Below, in pieces: positions 1 through 10,496 of a stretch of 64,000 nt of DNA. Position 1 is the first letter of the stretch; each line of letters opens with the position of its first letter. The stretch comes from Palaemon carinicauda (lineage: Eukaryota > Arthropoda > Malacostraca > Decapoda > Palaemonidae). The notes under the pieces are model-generated. The model saw nothing but the letters and a program-made list of their open reading frames with translations. It was not told the DNA's origin and searched no databases. The DNA is taken from contig NC_090725.1 of NCBI RefSeq assembly GCF_036898095.1, positions 205,169,763 to 205,233,762 of the forward strand. The letters are read 5' to 3'. The position numbers were made by a program, and so were the translations under genes.

Positions 1-632
1 TACAACCCTATTTATTGTACTAAACTATAGTAATAGGTAGCCCTTCTCGCCATGCTTTCTCTCTCTCTGCCGGCTACTGCCGTCAGGTACGAGCCTACCC
101 GGCAGCAGGCCGGCAGAACTACAGTATAAGACTATACAGTAGCCAGTATTTCTGCAGTATAGTACATACTGCAGTTAGAAAACTATAGCATATAATACAC
201 AGTTGTTTATATTTTCCAACATATTCTGTGTCCTTTCACAGTCCATTGTTGAGACGACTTATAATGTTGAAGTGAAGTATTCCTTCAATACTGTATCCTG
301 ATGAGCCATAGGTCATCAGAATTTAATATTCTCACCCTACAATATTAATATTCCATTATGGAATGCTTAGTGCTAGTATGCACCAACTTTAGCTCTAGAG
401 ATTAGAGCTCTTCCACCCTAGTTTTCACTAATAAGGAAATTTTAAATATTAATATTGATGGAAGTCACAGTAATTGTCTGGGCAGGAGACACAGATATGT
501 GTCTTTCCTATTTTCTTTCTAGCTTACTATCCTAAGCTATAATGATAATGTTAGTGCTAAATTTATGCTTGAACATTATTTATCAGTGTGATAGATTACC
601 CCATACTCATTTCACTTTTCCTTTCTTTACAG
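1..632 (+). other. D1 5' region (partial), non-coding
   Basis: This stretch is homologous to the sequences preceding gag in D3, D4, D5 and D6. It shares the block with the TGTGTCCTTTCACAG-like motif near 228-242, paired short AT-rich segments, and a pyrimidine-rich tract ending in AG at 631-632. I see no open frame of note. Confidence 0.7.
631..632 (+). promoter_or_regulatory. Splice-acceptor-like site before D1 gag
   Basis: A tract CTTTTCCTTTCTTTACAG ends at this AG and is followed directly by GAGGAG, where gag homology begins. The same pyrimidine-AG-GAGGAG arrangement occurs at the matching place in D2, D4 and D5. Splicing is an inference from position and conservation. Confidence 0.5.
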
Positions 633-1014
633 GAGGAGACCAAGGTGAAATGTGAAGTCATCTACTGCAACCACAAGAGTAAGAACTTTTGTGGTCACTC
701 CATGTGCAGGTCTCATGCCCTCTGCTTTATAGCAAATGAAACCTTGAGATATTGAGATCCCAAGGATTGCAACGTCTGCTCGGCCTTGATGACCGAGGGT
801 TTCGGTGATCCTAAGTCAACGGAGTCGAGGGATGCTGCGAGGGAAAAGCTTCGGAAGTGGGTACGAGGGTTCCAAAAGAACTCTCCGGGTTTTGAGAGGC
901 ACACCACTACCTTTCGCCTGAAAGTAAGAGGATCTTGATGGGGTGCCTCAAGAAATCCCTCATGAGGTAGGGGAGGACGTGGTCAGGGTGGCAAACCCTA
1001 CATCCAAGCAATGA
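633..1014 (+). pseudogene. D1 gag remnant, internally deleted
   Basis: The frame starts with the Cys/His-rich Gag N-terminus (CNHK, FCGH, MCRSHALC) but has TGA near 755 within the usual YWDPKGC motif. After the QKNSPG motif (about 880) it jumps directly to the C-terminal FERH block and the Gly/Arg-rich tail. About 1.5 kb of the middle of gag, present in D2 and D3, is missing. The usual start ATG is AAG here. The TGA at 1012-1014 corresponds to the normal gag stop. Gag would package element RNA; this copy cannot. Confidence 0.8.
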
Positions 1015-1015
1015 G

Positions 1016-2432
1016 ATGCTCCAGGTAAGAGGGAGGCTCCTCCACTTTCAGGAACGTTGGACCTTCGATCCCGGGGCCCACAGCCTAATCAACAATGGAC
1101 TAGGATGGAAATGGAACAGATCTCCACCTTCATTACCTCAGTTCTTCCCACACTCCACCCCCTTACTGGAAGAATATACCTTAGAACTCTTGAACAAAAT
1201 GGTTATAAGGAAAGCAAAGTCCATTAAATTCCAGGGAAGGCTGTTTTGTGTTCCAAGAAGGACTCGGATAAACTCAGAGTCATTCTAGACTTGTCTCCAC
1301 TCAACAAGTTCATTGAGAACAACAAGTTCCGGATGCTAACCCTACAACACATAAGGACCCTGTTACCGAAAGGGGCGTACACAGTCTCAATAGACCTGGC
1401 AGATGCTTACTGGCACCTTCCAGTCAGTCGCCCCCTCTCCTCCTACCTAGGATTCAAGCTACAAAAGAAAAAGTGTCTTCAGAGCCATGCCCTTTGGACT
1501 AAACATAGCCCAAAGGATCTTCACGAAACTTGCGGACGCAGTCGTACAACAGCTACGCTTAGAAGGCGTTCAGGTAGCTGCATACTTGGACGACTAGCTG
1601 GGGTGGGCAGCATCCAAGACTGCTTGTCTGCAGGCAACCATGAAATTGATCCAGTTCCTGGAACATCTGGGATTCAAGATCAACTACAAGAAGTCTCGCC
1701 TCTCTCCAGCTCAAGAGTTTCAATGGTTGGGAATCCATTGGAACTTACAGTCACACCTCCTCTCCATTCCACCAAAGAAGAGGAGAGAGATCGCGGGTTC
1801 TGTCAAGAGACTACTGAAAACCAATAGGATCTCAAGACGCCAACAGGAAAGTGTACTGGGCTCTCTCCAGTTTGCAGCAGTAACAGACCCAGTGCTAAAA
1901 GCACAGCTGAAAGATGCGTGAGGAATCTGGAGAAAATACACATCAAACGCTCGAAAAGATCTATAGAGACCGACACCGACCTTACTGCGATCGCTTCTGA
2001 GGCCGTGGTCAAAGGTCAGGAGCCTAGCAAGGACTGTTCCCTTACAACCACCTCAACCATCGGTAATCATCCACACGGATGCCTCGACTAAAGGATTGGG
2101 AGGTCATTCCCATCAAAGGAAAGCTCAAGGGACCTGGTCATCCCTGTTCAAGACCTTTCACATCAACATTCTGGAGGCCGTGGCAGTCCTGACGTTGAAG
2201 AAGTCTTCCCCTCACAGATCAGCCCACATCAAGCTGGTCTTGGGCAGCGAAGTGATAGTGAGATGTCTGAACCGACAAGGCTCGAGATCGCCCTACATCA
2301 ACCACGTGATGTTGGCCATCTTTCGCTTGGCAAGAAAGAAAAGATGGCACTTATCAGCAGTTCACCTACAAGGGTTCCTCAATGTGATGGCGGACGCTCT
2401 ATCCAGGCTAAAGCCGATAGAGTCAGAATGGT
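1016..2432 (+). pseudogene. D1 reverse transcriptase-RNase H, frameshifted
   Basis: Homologous to the DIRS pol region. RT motif A is visible as IDLADAYWHL (about 1390-1420). The active-site motif YLDD (about 1585-1600) is followed immediately by TAG where other copies have Trp. Frameshifts lie near 1250 (a base lost in the VPKKDS motif) and near 1470 (KKKFVF motif). RNase H begins at the IHTDAS motif (about 2065), followed by NILEA and the ADALSR motif (about 2390-2407). The RT would copy element RNA and RNase H would degrade the RNA strand of the hybrid; the lesions abolish both. Confidence 0.88.
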
Positions 2433-2778
2433 CCCTAGACGCAGACTCATTCTCCTTCATCTTGGAAAAAGTCCCAGAACTGCAGATCGACAACGAGCGA
2501 CAACAAGAAACTATCTCGATATGTAGCCCCATACGAGGACCTTTCGGGCAGAAGCGACGGACACCATGTCCCTCGATTGGAACAGATGGACTCACATCTA
2601 CCTGTTCCCGCCAACAAATCTCCTGCTGAAAGTCCTCAACAAGCTGAGATCCTTCAAGGGAACAGCAACAGTGGTGGCCCCCAAGTGGCCCAAGAGCATT
2701 TGCTTCCCTTCTGGTGATAGAACTGAAGCTTAGGCTGTTTCCTCTGCCGGACCCACTTCTGTCCCAACTGGTTCAGAA

Positions 2779-3800
2779 GTCGACTGTCTTCGCTTCATCA
2801 CTGAGAACCCAAAATCTTCATCTCATGATTTTCTCGCCTTAGCAGTCAAGAAAAGATTTGGGATCTCGAAAGACAGTATCGACTTTATAGAAGAATGCAA
2901 GTCAAAATCAACCAGAAGACAATATGAATCGTCTTGGAAGAAGTGGTTCTCTTTTGTTAAAGCAAAAAATTCGACGGAAATTTCGATAGACTTCTGCCTG
3001 TCCTTCTTCATCCACCTTCACGAACAAGGCTTGGCTTCCACCACGATAACTACGTGTAAGTCAGCTTTGACTAGACCTCTTCTATATGCCTTCCAGGGGG
3101 ACCTGTCGAATGAAATCTTCAACAAGATTCCGAAGGCATGCGCTAGACTTAAACCAGCAGCCCCTCCGAAGCCCATTTCATGGTCTTTGGACAAAGTGTT
3201 GCACTATGCTTCGAACTTGAACAATGAAGATTGCTCCCTAAAGGATCTAACACAAAAAGCGATATTTCTGTTCGCAATAGCCTCAGGGACTAGAGTTAGT
3301 GAAATAGTAGCCCTATCAAGAGACGAGGGCCTTATTCAGTTCACAGAAGTGGGAGAACTGAATCTTTTTCCAGATCCTACCTTTTCTCGCCAAAAACGAG
3401 CTACCCACCAAAAGGTGGGGTCCCTGGAGAATCTGTCTTCTGAAGGAAGATGTCTCTCTATGTCCAGTAGAGTGTCTAAAGGTCTATATTCGAAGAACTT
3501 CAGACTTTAAGGGAGGACAGCTCTTTATATGCGAAACCTCAGGATCAAACTTATCCCTGAAATGAATGAGGCCGAAGCTCACCTACTTCATTCACAGAGC
3601 GTGTCCTGATAGTACACCTGCAGGTCATGATCCGAGAAAAATTGCTTCCTCGCTGAACTTTTTTCAGTATATCGACTTTGACAGACTTCGCTCATACACT
3701 GGTTGGAAATCCTCTAGAGTGTTCTATAAACATTATGCGAAGCAAGTGCACGAGCTGAAACACTTTGTGGTGGCGGCAGGTAGTATTATAAACCTGTCGT
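2779..3800 (+). pseudogene. D1 tyrosine recombinase (YR), frameshifted
   Basis: N-terminal SAM-like core-binding region: RRQYESSWKKW (about 2911) and the LHEQGLAST motif (about 3020). Catalytic region: Arg I in GTRVSEI (about 3290), HDPR (H-x-x-R, about 3627) and the Tyr in the VFYKHYAKQ motif (about 3720). These are the hallmark residues of lambda-integrase-type recombinases that integrate circular DIRS DNA. A frameshift at about 3385-3400 separates Arg I from HxxR. The usual stop after AAGS-I-KP has been lost. Confidence 0.88.
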
Positions 3801-4545
3801 GTAGTGCTGCGATGAACAGTGAACTGTTTGGGACTTTACAGTTTGAGTGGAAAGGTGTTAACACCTTTCAGTGTGATACCTTTTATTAAGGGTCCCCCTG
3901 GTGCCCCTGGGACAGTTCTTTATAGGTGTAGAATCAAACCAATAACACCAGTGCCGTGTGTACACTCGTACGCAGTGTTTAAACTCATCCAACATTTACA
4001 GTGAAATTATCTTAATAATTTTACAACGATTTCGATTAGCAATGTCTCAATAATATATTTCTTTCCTTGCAGGTGATAAATATACAGTATATGTACCTTT
4101 AGAATGTTTGCTGTAAAGGATATGATTCTATTTTAATACATCCGTTTTTATATTTATGTTGTCTATACAAATAAATATAAAAAAATGTATTTGCATTTTA
4201 TTCGCCCCATAAGTAGCTGAATAAAACTAGCCAGAGTTTCTTACTTATTTTTCCTAAAAATAATGTAAACACTTGAAGGTGCCTATATGTGTGAACATAA
4301 TTACGGTAAGTTAATTACATTGGTTCCGACATATATACAAACCTTTTCGCTTTTATAGTCAGAGTTGACAGTTTCCCTGCAGGGGGCAGGAAGCCCTAAG
4401 ATTGTTCCAAGCTTAGTGGATATGAAGAATAACAGTACCATCATATATTTATGTGGTCTGGGTGACCATATAGAAGCTAACTCAAGGTTAAGGCACTTAT
4501 ACAAACCCACAGATATAGTAGTTTCAAGTAATTCTCTGGTAAGCT
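3801..4545 (+). other. D1 3' region, non-coding
   Basis: Sequence between the YR stop position and the ICR, homologous to the 3' regions of the other copies. It includes TGCTGCGATGAACAGT just after the YR end and GCTTAGTGGATATGA upstream of the ICR. AATAAA-type signals occur near 4165 and 4220. No gene is visible. Confidence 0.6.
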
Positions 4546-4639
4546 TCCATCAGGATGACATGGCTGAGCCCAAAAAACGGATTTTGAAGCAAAGCAAAAA
4601 ATCTATTTTTGGGTGAGATACCCATGTCCTCCTGGTGGA
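4546..4639 (+). repeat. D1 internal complementary region (ICR)
   Basis: A 94-bp imperfect palindrome bounded by CCATCAGGATGACATGG and CCATGTCCTCCTGGTGG. Its left half is the reverse complement of a DIRS left tip (GGGCTC...CATG...GATGG). Its right half is the reverse complement of the right tip at 5025-5088. In DIRS-1 elements such a region guides the joining of the two ends into a circle. Confidence 0.85.
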
Positions 4640-5088
4640 TCGCCCTCCGTTTCTAAGAAAAGGAGTATACATATGTAATAATCCCCACCCGAAACTACTC
4701 TATCTGTAGCCATCCATGCTTAATTGCAACAGGGAATGGGTAGCCATGTTGGGCGCTGTAGTAGTACGGGAAGGGGATCCACCGGGTAACCTTGATGACG
4801 GCTCCCCTTCATTTTCGCCACTCTTCCCCCTCAGAGCAAAAACTCTATACGGGGTGAAGATTGCCATGTGTCTTTTCAAGAAATACATCCCCTGATATTA
4901 TGCGATATCCTTAAGAATTTTCTTAAAGGATATTTGCGCCAGGAGTTAGAATTCTGGAGACCTATGGTCAATTCTCTGGGAGTATCACTGTAGCTAAATA
5001 TCCCTTAGAAAGCTGCCCAAACGAACCTTCCATCAGGACGACATGGCTATCTCACCCAAAAATAGATTTTTCGCTTTGCTTCAGAATC
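4640..5088 (+). repeat. D1 right ITR and right tip
   Basis: A linker of about 85 bp, then the ITR proper (from about GGGAATGGGTAGCC at 4732) containing GGATCCACCGGGTAACC, GCGCCAGGAGTTAG and CTCTGGGAGTATCACTG. It ends in CCATCAGGACGACATGG and the outer right-only extension TAGATTTTTCGCTTTGC. The reverse complement is the left ITR of other copies. The end at about 5088 meets D2 5'-region sequence. Confidence 0.83.
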
Positions 5089-5224
5089 CATTTTCTATTT
5101 CCTTTCAAGCTTACTATCCTAAGCTACCATAATCAATAGTGATTACTATTGTTAATTAAAAGTGTATGCTTTTATATCACCGATATAAATAATATCAGTA
5201 CTCATCGGGCCCTTTTTCCTTTAC

Positions 5225-5226
5225 AG
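5225..5226 (+). promoter_or_regulatory. Splice-acceptor-like site before D2 gag
   Basis: CCCTTTTTCCTTTACAG precedes GAGGAGCTG and the likely Gag ATG at 5236, ten bases beyond the AG. Conservation at the same place in other copies suggests a spliced leader or 5' intron; no RNA evidence is available. Confidence 0.5.
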
Positions 5227-5235
5227 GAGGAGCTG

Positions 5236-7212
5236 ATGGAGAAGTTTGCAGCGTTGTTCTGCAACCACAAAGGTAAAGACTTTTGTGGCCACACAAAGCG
5301 CAGGACTCATGCCCCCTGCTGCATCGTGTCAGGAGTCCGGAAGTATTGGGACCCGAAAGGTTGCTCTACCTGCTGAACCCTGCTGGCCAACGGTTTCGGA
5401 GAAGCCGCCCTAGTCACCATAGAGACTAGGGATACAGCGAAGGAGACCCTTCGCAAATGGGTAAGAGGGTTCCAGAAGAACTCTCCAGGACCATACTTAT
5501 CCAATGACTCCCTAAGGTGCCTTTTTTTCCCTGAGTCTCTGCCGAATGCGTTGGTGCCCCAGGAACAGGTTCAGCCCCCCTTCATACAACTGAAGCTCGA
5601 CTCTGACATCAACAACGCACTGGAAGGCATGGACATCCACTAAGAGAGAATGTCAGAATTGTCCACTGACACTGAACAGGACCTACTACAATTTGGCCCT
5701 GAAGAAAACGTGGAACCTCTACAAGCGGAGGAAGAAAAATCCGTATCAACGGCAACTGAAGACCCTCAGTTCGCCGTAATGGCATACCAACCTATGCCGT
5801 CAACATCCTTAACCCCAACTCCACAACCAGTTGCACAGGTCAACAAAAAATGAAGAGATCCTAACATCGATTCAATGGATGATGGAATTGTTCCAAAAGG
5901 AACAAGAGACAATGCGGGAATCGCTCAAGCAGCAGCATACCTGTTGCAAGAGAGGATGGACTGCCTGGGATCCACCAAGGGCAACGCTAAGAAGCCCCCA
6001 AGAGTGTTTGATCTCCCTCACTGATCCGAAACTAATCACTGGAGGTATGCGGAGCATATGCCCATGATGAATAGGGAACTGTTCGTCTCTGAGAAGTTGG
6101 GGGCCAGGCTGATTGAAGACCTTGAGTTCTGGCCTAACTTTCCGGCCTACCCAGATTGCTATGTGAGACTGTGGTATGAAAATGCAGCCCGAGAGGAAAC
6201 AGTACCCAAAGAGGTCATTGTTTTTTTGACATGACAAGGCGCAAGCCATCCTCCTGAAAGCCTTGAAGGGAGCCGGGTACACCAACTCCAAAGTCTCGGC
6301 ACTGAGCAAGAAACATCCCACCTGTCTTGCCCCTTCCTCCATCTCTTTCCCCTTTTCGGAGAAAGCACTAGACTTTGCTGTCAAGGCAGTCCACGAGGGC
6401 AAACCTGCCCAACCCTAGAGGAATGCAAACCATTCTCTCTAGCACTGCCTACCTGCGAGGAGAAGCGGAAGGATGTCCTCCTAACCTTCTCCGTTTCTAA
6501 GTTGGATCCAGAGATAGCAGGCCAACAGTTCAATGAGAACCCTCCAAAGTTGTCAGACTATCTTCTGAGGAGGGAACAGGAGTCGAAGGAGAGACTTACG
6601 GCCTCATTTGTTTATCAGAACTGTCTGAAAATGAGTGTGGGTCAACATAACGCCCCAGAAATGTTCATCTTCCTGGCTAAGTCTCACATGGGTACCCTTG
6701 TGAAAGACTTATATGCTTTCCTCAGAGCGAGGAGAGCCTGTAGAGAGTTCGTTTTGGCCTCGGCAACCATCAGACACGAACCAAGGAAGCTGATTACCTC
6801 GAGCATCTGGGGTAAAGACCTTTTCCTACAGGAACTGGTCCAAGAGATCATTGCCAGAGCAGCCACGGAGAACAGGAACCTTCTCCAAAAGTGGGGCATG
6901 AACTCAAAGAGGAAATCTTCCTCGAACGGAGGTCCCCATCCCAAGAATAAAAAGGCAAGGAGACCGTGCAAACCTGCACAACTTCCTGCCGTGACTATGA
7001 CCACAATGCCTCAGACCACCTTCCAGATAGTCCCTCAACAACTGGTAGCCCAGTCGCCAGTTTTCAACCCTAACTTTGAGAGGCAGTCGACTTCCTTTCA
7101 CCTGTGTCAGAAAGGAAAAGGCCCTAAGAGAAGATTTCCTGGAGGTAACTCCTCTCGGGGCCGAGGAGGACGTGGTCGTGAAAACAGATCCGCAGGACCC
7201 CCCAAGCAATGA
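5236..7212 (+). pseudogene. D2 gag, broken by stops and frameshifts
   Basis: The start ATG at 5236 is in frame with the Cys/His motif (CNHKGKDFCGH, then H-x3-CC and YWDPKGCSTC). In-frame stops lie at 5374 (TGA) and 5641 (TAA), and frameshifts near 5850 and in the 5,950-6,400 region. The C-terminal part from 6502 is open for 236 codons. It carries LLRREQESKERL, SHMGTLVKDLYAF and RHEPRKLI motifs, a Lys-rich patch, and a Gly/Arg-rich tail (SSRGRGGRGR) like RNA-binding RGG boxes. The function, coating element RNA, is inferred from position and composition. The frame ends at the TGA at 7210-7212 and overlaps pol. Confidence 0.85.
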
Positions 7213-8600
7213 GGGATTCCAGGTAGAGGGCACACTGCATCACTTTCGGGATCGCTGGACCTTCGATCCCTGGACCCACACCCTAATCACGAATGGACTT
7301 GGGTGGAAATGGAGCAGAACTCCACCCCGTTTTCCAGAATTCTTCCAACACTCCACCCCCTTGTTGGAAGAATATACCTCAGAACTCTTGAACAAGAAGG
7401 TAATAATGAAAGTGAAGTCCATCAAGTTCCAGGGAAGGCTGTTTTGTGTTCCCAAGAAAGACTCAGACAAACTCAAGAGTCATTCTAGACCTGTCTCCAC
7501 TCAACAAGTTCATCGAGAACAACAAGTTTCGGATGCTTACTTTGCAACACATAAAAACTCTTCTACCAAAAGTGGCGTACACGGTCTATATAGACCTAGC
7601 AGATGCTTACTGGCATCTTCCAATGAGTCGCCCTTTCTCCTCCTACCTAGGATTCAAACTACAGAAGAAGAAGTTTGTCTTCAGAGCAATGTCCTTCGGA
7701 CTGAACACAGCCCTAAGGATATTCACTAAGCTAGCAAACACAATCATCCAACAGCTAAGCTCCAAAAGAGTTCAAGTCGTAGCATATCTAGACGATTGGC
7801 TGGTACGGGCAGCATCCAAGACTACTTGTCTGCAAGCAGCCAACAAGGTGATCCAGTTCCTGGAACACCTGGGCTTCAAGATCAATCGCAAGAAGTCTCG
7901 TCTCTCTCCAGCTCAACAGTTCCAGTTGGTAGGAATCCAATGGGACTTAACGTCACACCACCTCTCCATTCCATCCAAGAAGAGGAGAGAAATAGTGGGA
8001 TCTGTCAGGAGACTAATCCGTCACAAGAGGATTTCAAGACGCCACCAGGAAAGAGTATTGGCCTCTCTCTGGTTTGCAGCATTGACAGACCCGGTGCTAA
8101 AAGCACGTCTGAAAGATGCGTCAGGAGTATGGAGGAAATACGCTTCAAAGGCTCAAAGAGATAAGGCCGTGGTCAACAGCCAAGAGCCTTGCACGGACAA
8201 TTCCCCTGCAACCACCGCAACCATCAGTGGTGATACACACGGATGCCTCCTTGGAAAGATGGGGAGGCCATTCTCACGACAAAAAATTGCAAGGGAATTG
8301 GTCACACCAGTTCAAAACCTTTCATATCAACATTTTGGAAGCTATGGCAGTTTTCCTGACGTTGAAGAAACTATACCCTCGCAGATCAATCCACATCAGA
8401 TTGGTCCTAGACAATGAGGTGGTAGTAAAGTGACTAAATCGACAAGGCTCAAGATCACCCCACATCAACCATGTGATACTAGCCATCTTCTACCTGGCAA
8501 GAAGGAAGGGATGGCACCTATCAGCAGTGCACCTACAAGGGTTCCGCAATGTGACAACGGACGCTTTATCTAGGCGAAAGCCCATAGAGACAGAATGGTC
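7076..8600 (+). pseudogene. D2 reverse transcriptase-RNase H
   Basis: The pol frame is +1 relative to gag and overlaps its last 137 nt. One extra base near 7472 shifts the frame; from 7446 the main RT frame is open for over 230 codons. Visible motifs: FCVPKKDSDKL (fingers), IDLADAYWHL (motif A, first catalytic Asp), YLDDWL (motif C, about 7780-7800) and LGFKINRKKS. RNase H follows: IHTDAS (about 8233), NILEAMAVFLTL (Glu) and the ADALSR-type motif, here TDALSR (about 8557-8573). A TGA near 8432 replaces the Cys of the usual KCLNRQGSRSP. Catalytic residues are intact, so few changes separate this copy from a coding one. Confidence 0.9.
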
Positions 8601-8679
8601 CCTAGACGCAGACTCATTCTCCTTCATCTCGGAAAAAGTCCCAGAACGGCAGATTGACCTCTTCGCAACGAGCGACAAC

Positions 8680-9614
8680 AAGAAACAAGTTGACTTCATC
8701 AAAGAGTACAAGTCAAGTTCGACTAGTAGACAATATGAATCATCATGGAAGAAATGGGTTTCCTTTGTGAAAACAAAGAAACCTACAGAGATACCGATAG
8801 ATTTCTGTTTCGCATTCTTCATGTACCTACACGAACAAGGCCTGGCCTCTACTACAATTACCTCGTGTAAATCGGCCCTGGCTAGACCACTTCTGTATGC
8901 TTTTGAGGTGGACCTCTCTAGTGAAATCTTTAATAAGATCCCAAAAGCATGCGCTAGACTCAAGCCAGCAACCCCACCAAAGCCCATCACGTGGTCTTTA
9001 GACAAAGTCTTGCAATATGCTTCAAACCTAAACAATGAGGATGGTACTCTAAAGGATTTAACACAAAAAGTCATTTTTCTGTTTGCAATAGCCTCAGGGC
9101 CTGGAGTTAGTGAAATAGTGGCCTTATCCAGAAACGAAGGCCATATTCATTTCCTAGACTCAGGAGAACTGAATCTTTTTCCTGGGCCTGCCTTTCTTGC
9201 CAAGAACGAGCTACCCACTAAGAGGTAGGGTCCTTGGAGAATCTGCCCACTGAAGGAAGATGCCTCTCTGTGCCCAGTAGAGTGTCTTAAGGTCTATCTT
9301 CGAAGATCTTCAGACTTCAAGGGAGGACAGCTCTTCAGAGGCGAAACCTCAGGAGGAAACTTATCTTTAAGACAACTGAGAGCGAAGCTCACCTACTTTA
9401 TTCGCAGAGCGGATCCTGATAGTATACCCGCAAGTCATGATCCGAGGAAAGTTGCTTCTTTGTTGAACTTCTTTCAACATATGGACTTCGAAAGACTGCG
9501 CTCGAACACTGGGTGGAGATCATCCAGGGTCTTCTACAAAGATTACGCGAAGCAAGTACATGAACAAAAATTCTTATGGTAGCGGCGGGTAGTGTGATTA
9601 AACCCGTCGTCTAG
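8680..9614 (+). pseudogene. D2 tyrosine recombinase (YR)
   Basis: Joined to RNase H by a deletion at about 8686: the block with the IYLFPPTNLLL and LRFILENQQPTSHD motifs present in D3 and D6 is missing. YR begins at VDFIKEYKSSS. The Arg I region reads GPGVSEI, so the catalytic Arg seen as GARVSEI in other copies is Gly. A TAG at 9226-9228 interrupts the KRWGPW-type motif. HDPR (about 9437) and FYKDY (catalytic Tyr region, about 9535) are present. A small deletion near 9570 shifts the last codons; the expected stop is at 9612-9614. Confidence 0.88.
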
Positions 9615-10334
9615 TGCTGCGATGAACAGTGGACTGTTTTGGGACTTTATAGTGCAGATCACAGCAATGATTAACATACTGTTCTATATAGGTGCATATC
9701 TGACAAATAACACCAGTGCTGAGTGAACGTTTGCGTTACAGTGTTTATGCATATCCAAACATCTAAACATGTCAGATAGATTTGGTTTCACATCTCCATT
9801 GAGTTGCGTTATTCCGATAATGTACTTTTATATTTTTTCTACACAAGAAAATATGGACCTTGATGTGTTGTAATGCTGGATCAGATTCATACTTTGTTGT
9901 AACTACATTTGATAAATTAGTTGCAAAATAAAATACATAGAATGTATTTGCGTCTTATTACTGCTGCCTGAGTTATAGACTAATAAAATATACTAGAGTT
10001 TTATTTAATCCCTGTATAGGGCTTATAACTTGAAATCAAGATAAGGATTTCTGAAAGAACGAATCTTACATTCACATGGTAAGTCAAAAGGTAAACTTCA
10101 GAGTTTTACCCTTTATCCTATGGAAATACAAACCTTGAATCCTTATCGTCGATATCAAAACTTTCTCTGCTGGGGTCAGGAAGCACTAAACCAGCTCCAG
10201 GCTTAGTGGAAATGACAGATCTCTGGAATTTCTCTTACAGGTCTAGTAGACCAGATAAGGAAATCTATTTAAGGCGGATGGCACATACACAAACTCACAG
10301 CTAATAATAATTTCAAGACAATTTTCTAGTATGG
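9615..10334 (+). other. D2 3' region, non-coding
   Basis: Aligns with the 3' regions of D0 and D6, including TTTGTTGTAACTACATTTG (about 9890) and CACATACACAAACTCACAG before the ICR. AATAAA at about 9928 is a candidate poly(A) signal. A matching stretch in D0 is where D2 itself inserted. Confidence 0.65.
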
Positions 10335-10428
10335 TTCCATCAGGACGACATGGCCCGAGCCCCAAAAACGATTTTGAGCAAAGTGAAAAATCTATTTTTG
10401 GGTGAGAGTGGCATGTTGTTCTGATGGA
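10335..10428 (+). repeat. D2 internal complementary region (ICR)
   Basis: Imperfect palindrome CCATCAGGACGACATGG ... GGTGAGAGTGGCATG. The halves are complementary to the DIRS left and right tips, as in D1. It follows the 3' region and precedes the right ITR. Confidence 0.83.
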
Positions 10429-10496
10429 CCCACTCTTTTGCTGATCCCTCCCAAAATTATTTCATCTGCGGTCATTTCTGCTTAACGACAAGTAAA
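10429..10496 (+). repeat. D2 right ITR, proximal piece (split by D3)
   Basis: Linker and start of the right ITR, ending CTTAACGACAAGTAAA. The sequence resumes at 30,365 with GGAATGACGTCGCGG; joined, the two match the uninterrupted linker/ITR of D0 (about 31,350-31,390). Confidence 0.8.

Larger units (their letters stand above)
1..5088 (+). mobile_element. DIRS-type retrotransposon D1 (5' end outside window)
   Basis: Order seen: 5' region, gag remnant, RT, RNase H, YR, 3' region, ICR (4546-4639), right ITR, right tip ending about 5088. The left ITR lies upstream of the window. The right tip abuts sequence matching the interior of a DIRS 5' region (5' region of D2), so D1 is inserted in D2. 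The gag is internally deleted and pol carries frameshifts and a stop directly after YLDD, so the copy is dead. Confidence 0.88.
5089..10496 (+). mobile_element. DIRS-type retrotransposon D2, first segment
   Basis: D2 resumes here inside its 5' region, after D1, and runs through gag, pol, YR, 3' region and ICR into the first part of its right ITR. D3 interrupts it at about 10,496; the rest of the right ITR is at 30,365-30,697. The 5' end of D2 lies left of D1, outside the window. It is the best-preserved copy for RT/RNase H/YR, though stops and frameshifts remain and a segment between RNase H and YR is deleted. Confidence 0.85.

Noticed and set aside
4640..5027. A roughly 300-450 bp module (hairpin plus ITR block) repeated more than ten times, first read as a MITE or fold-back transposon
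   Set aside because: Every instance fits the ICR or ITR of one of the DIRS elements, in the orientation expected from the element, so no separate MITE is needed.
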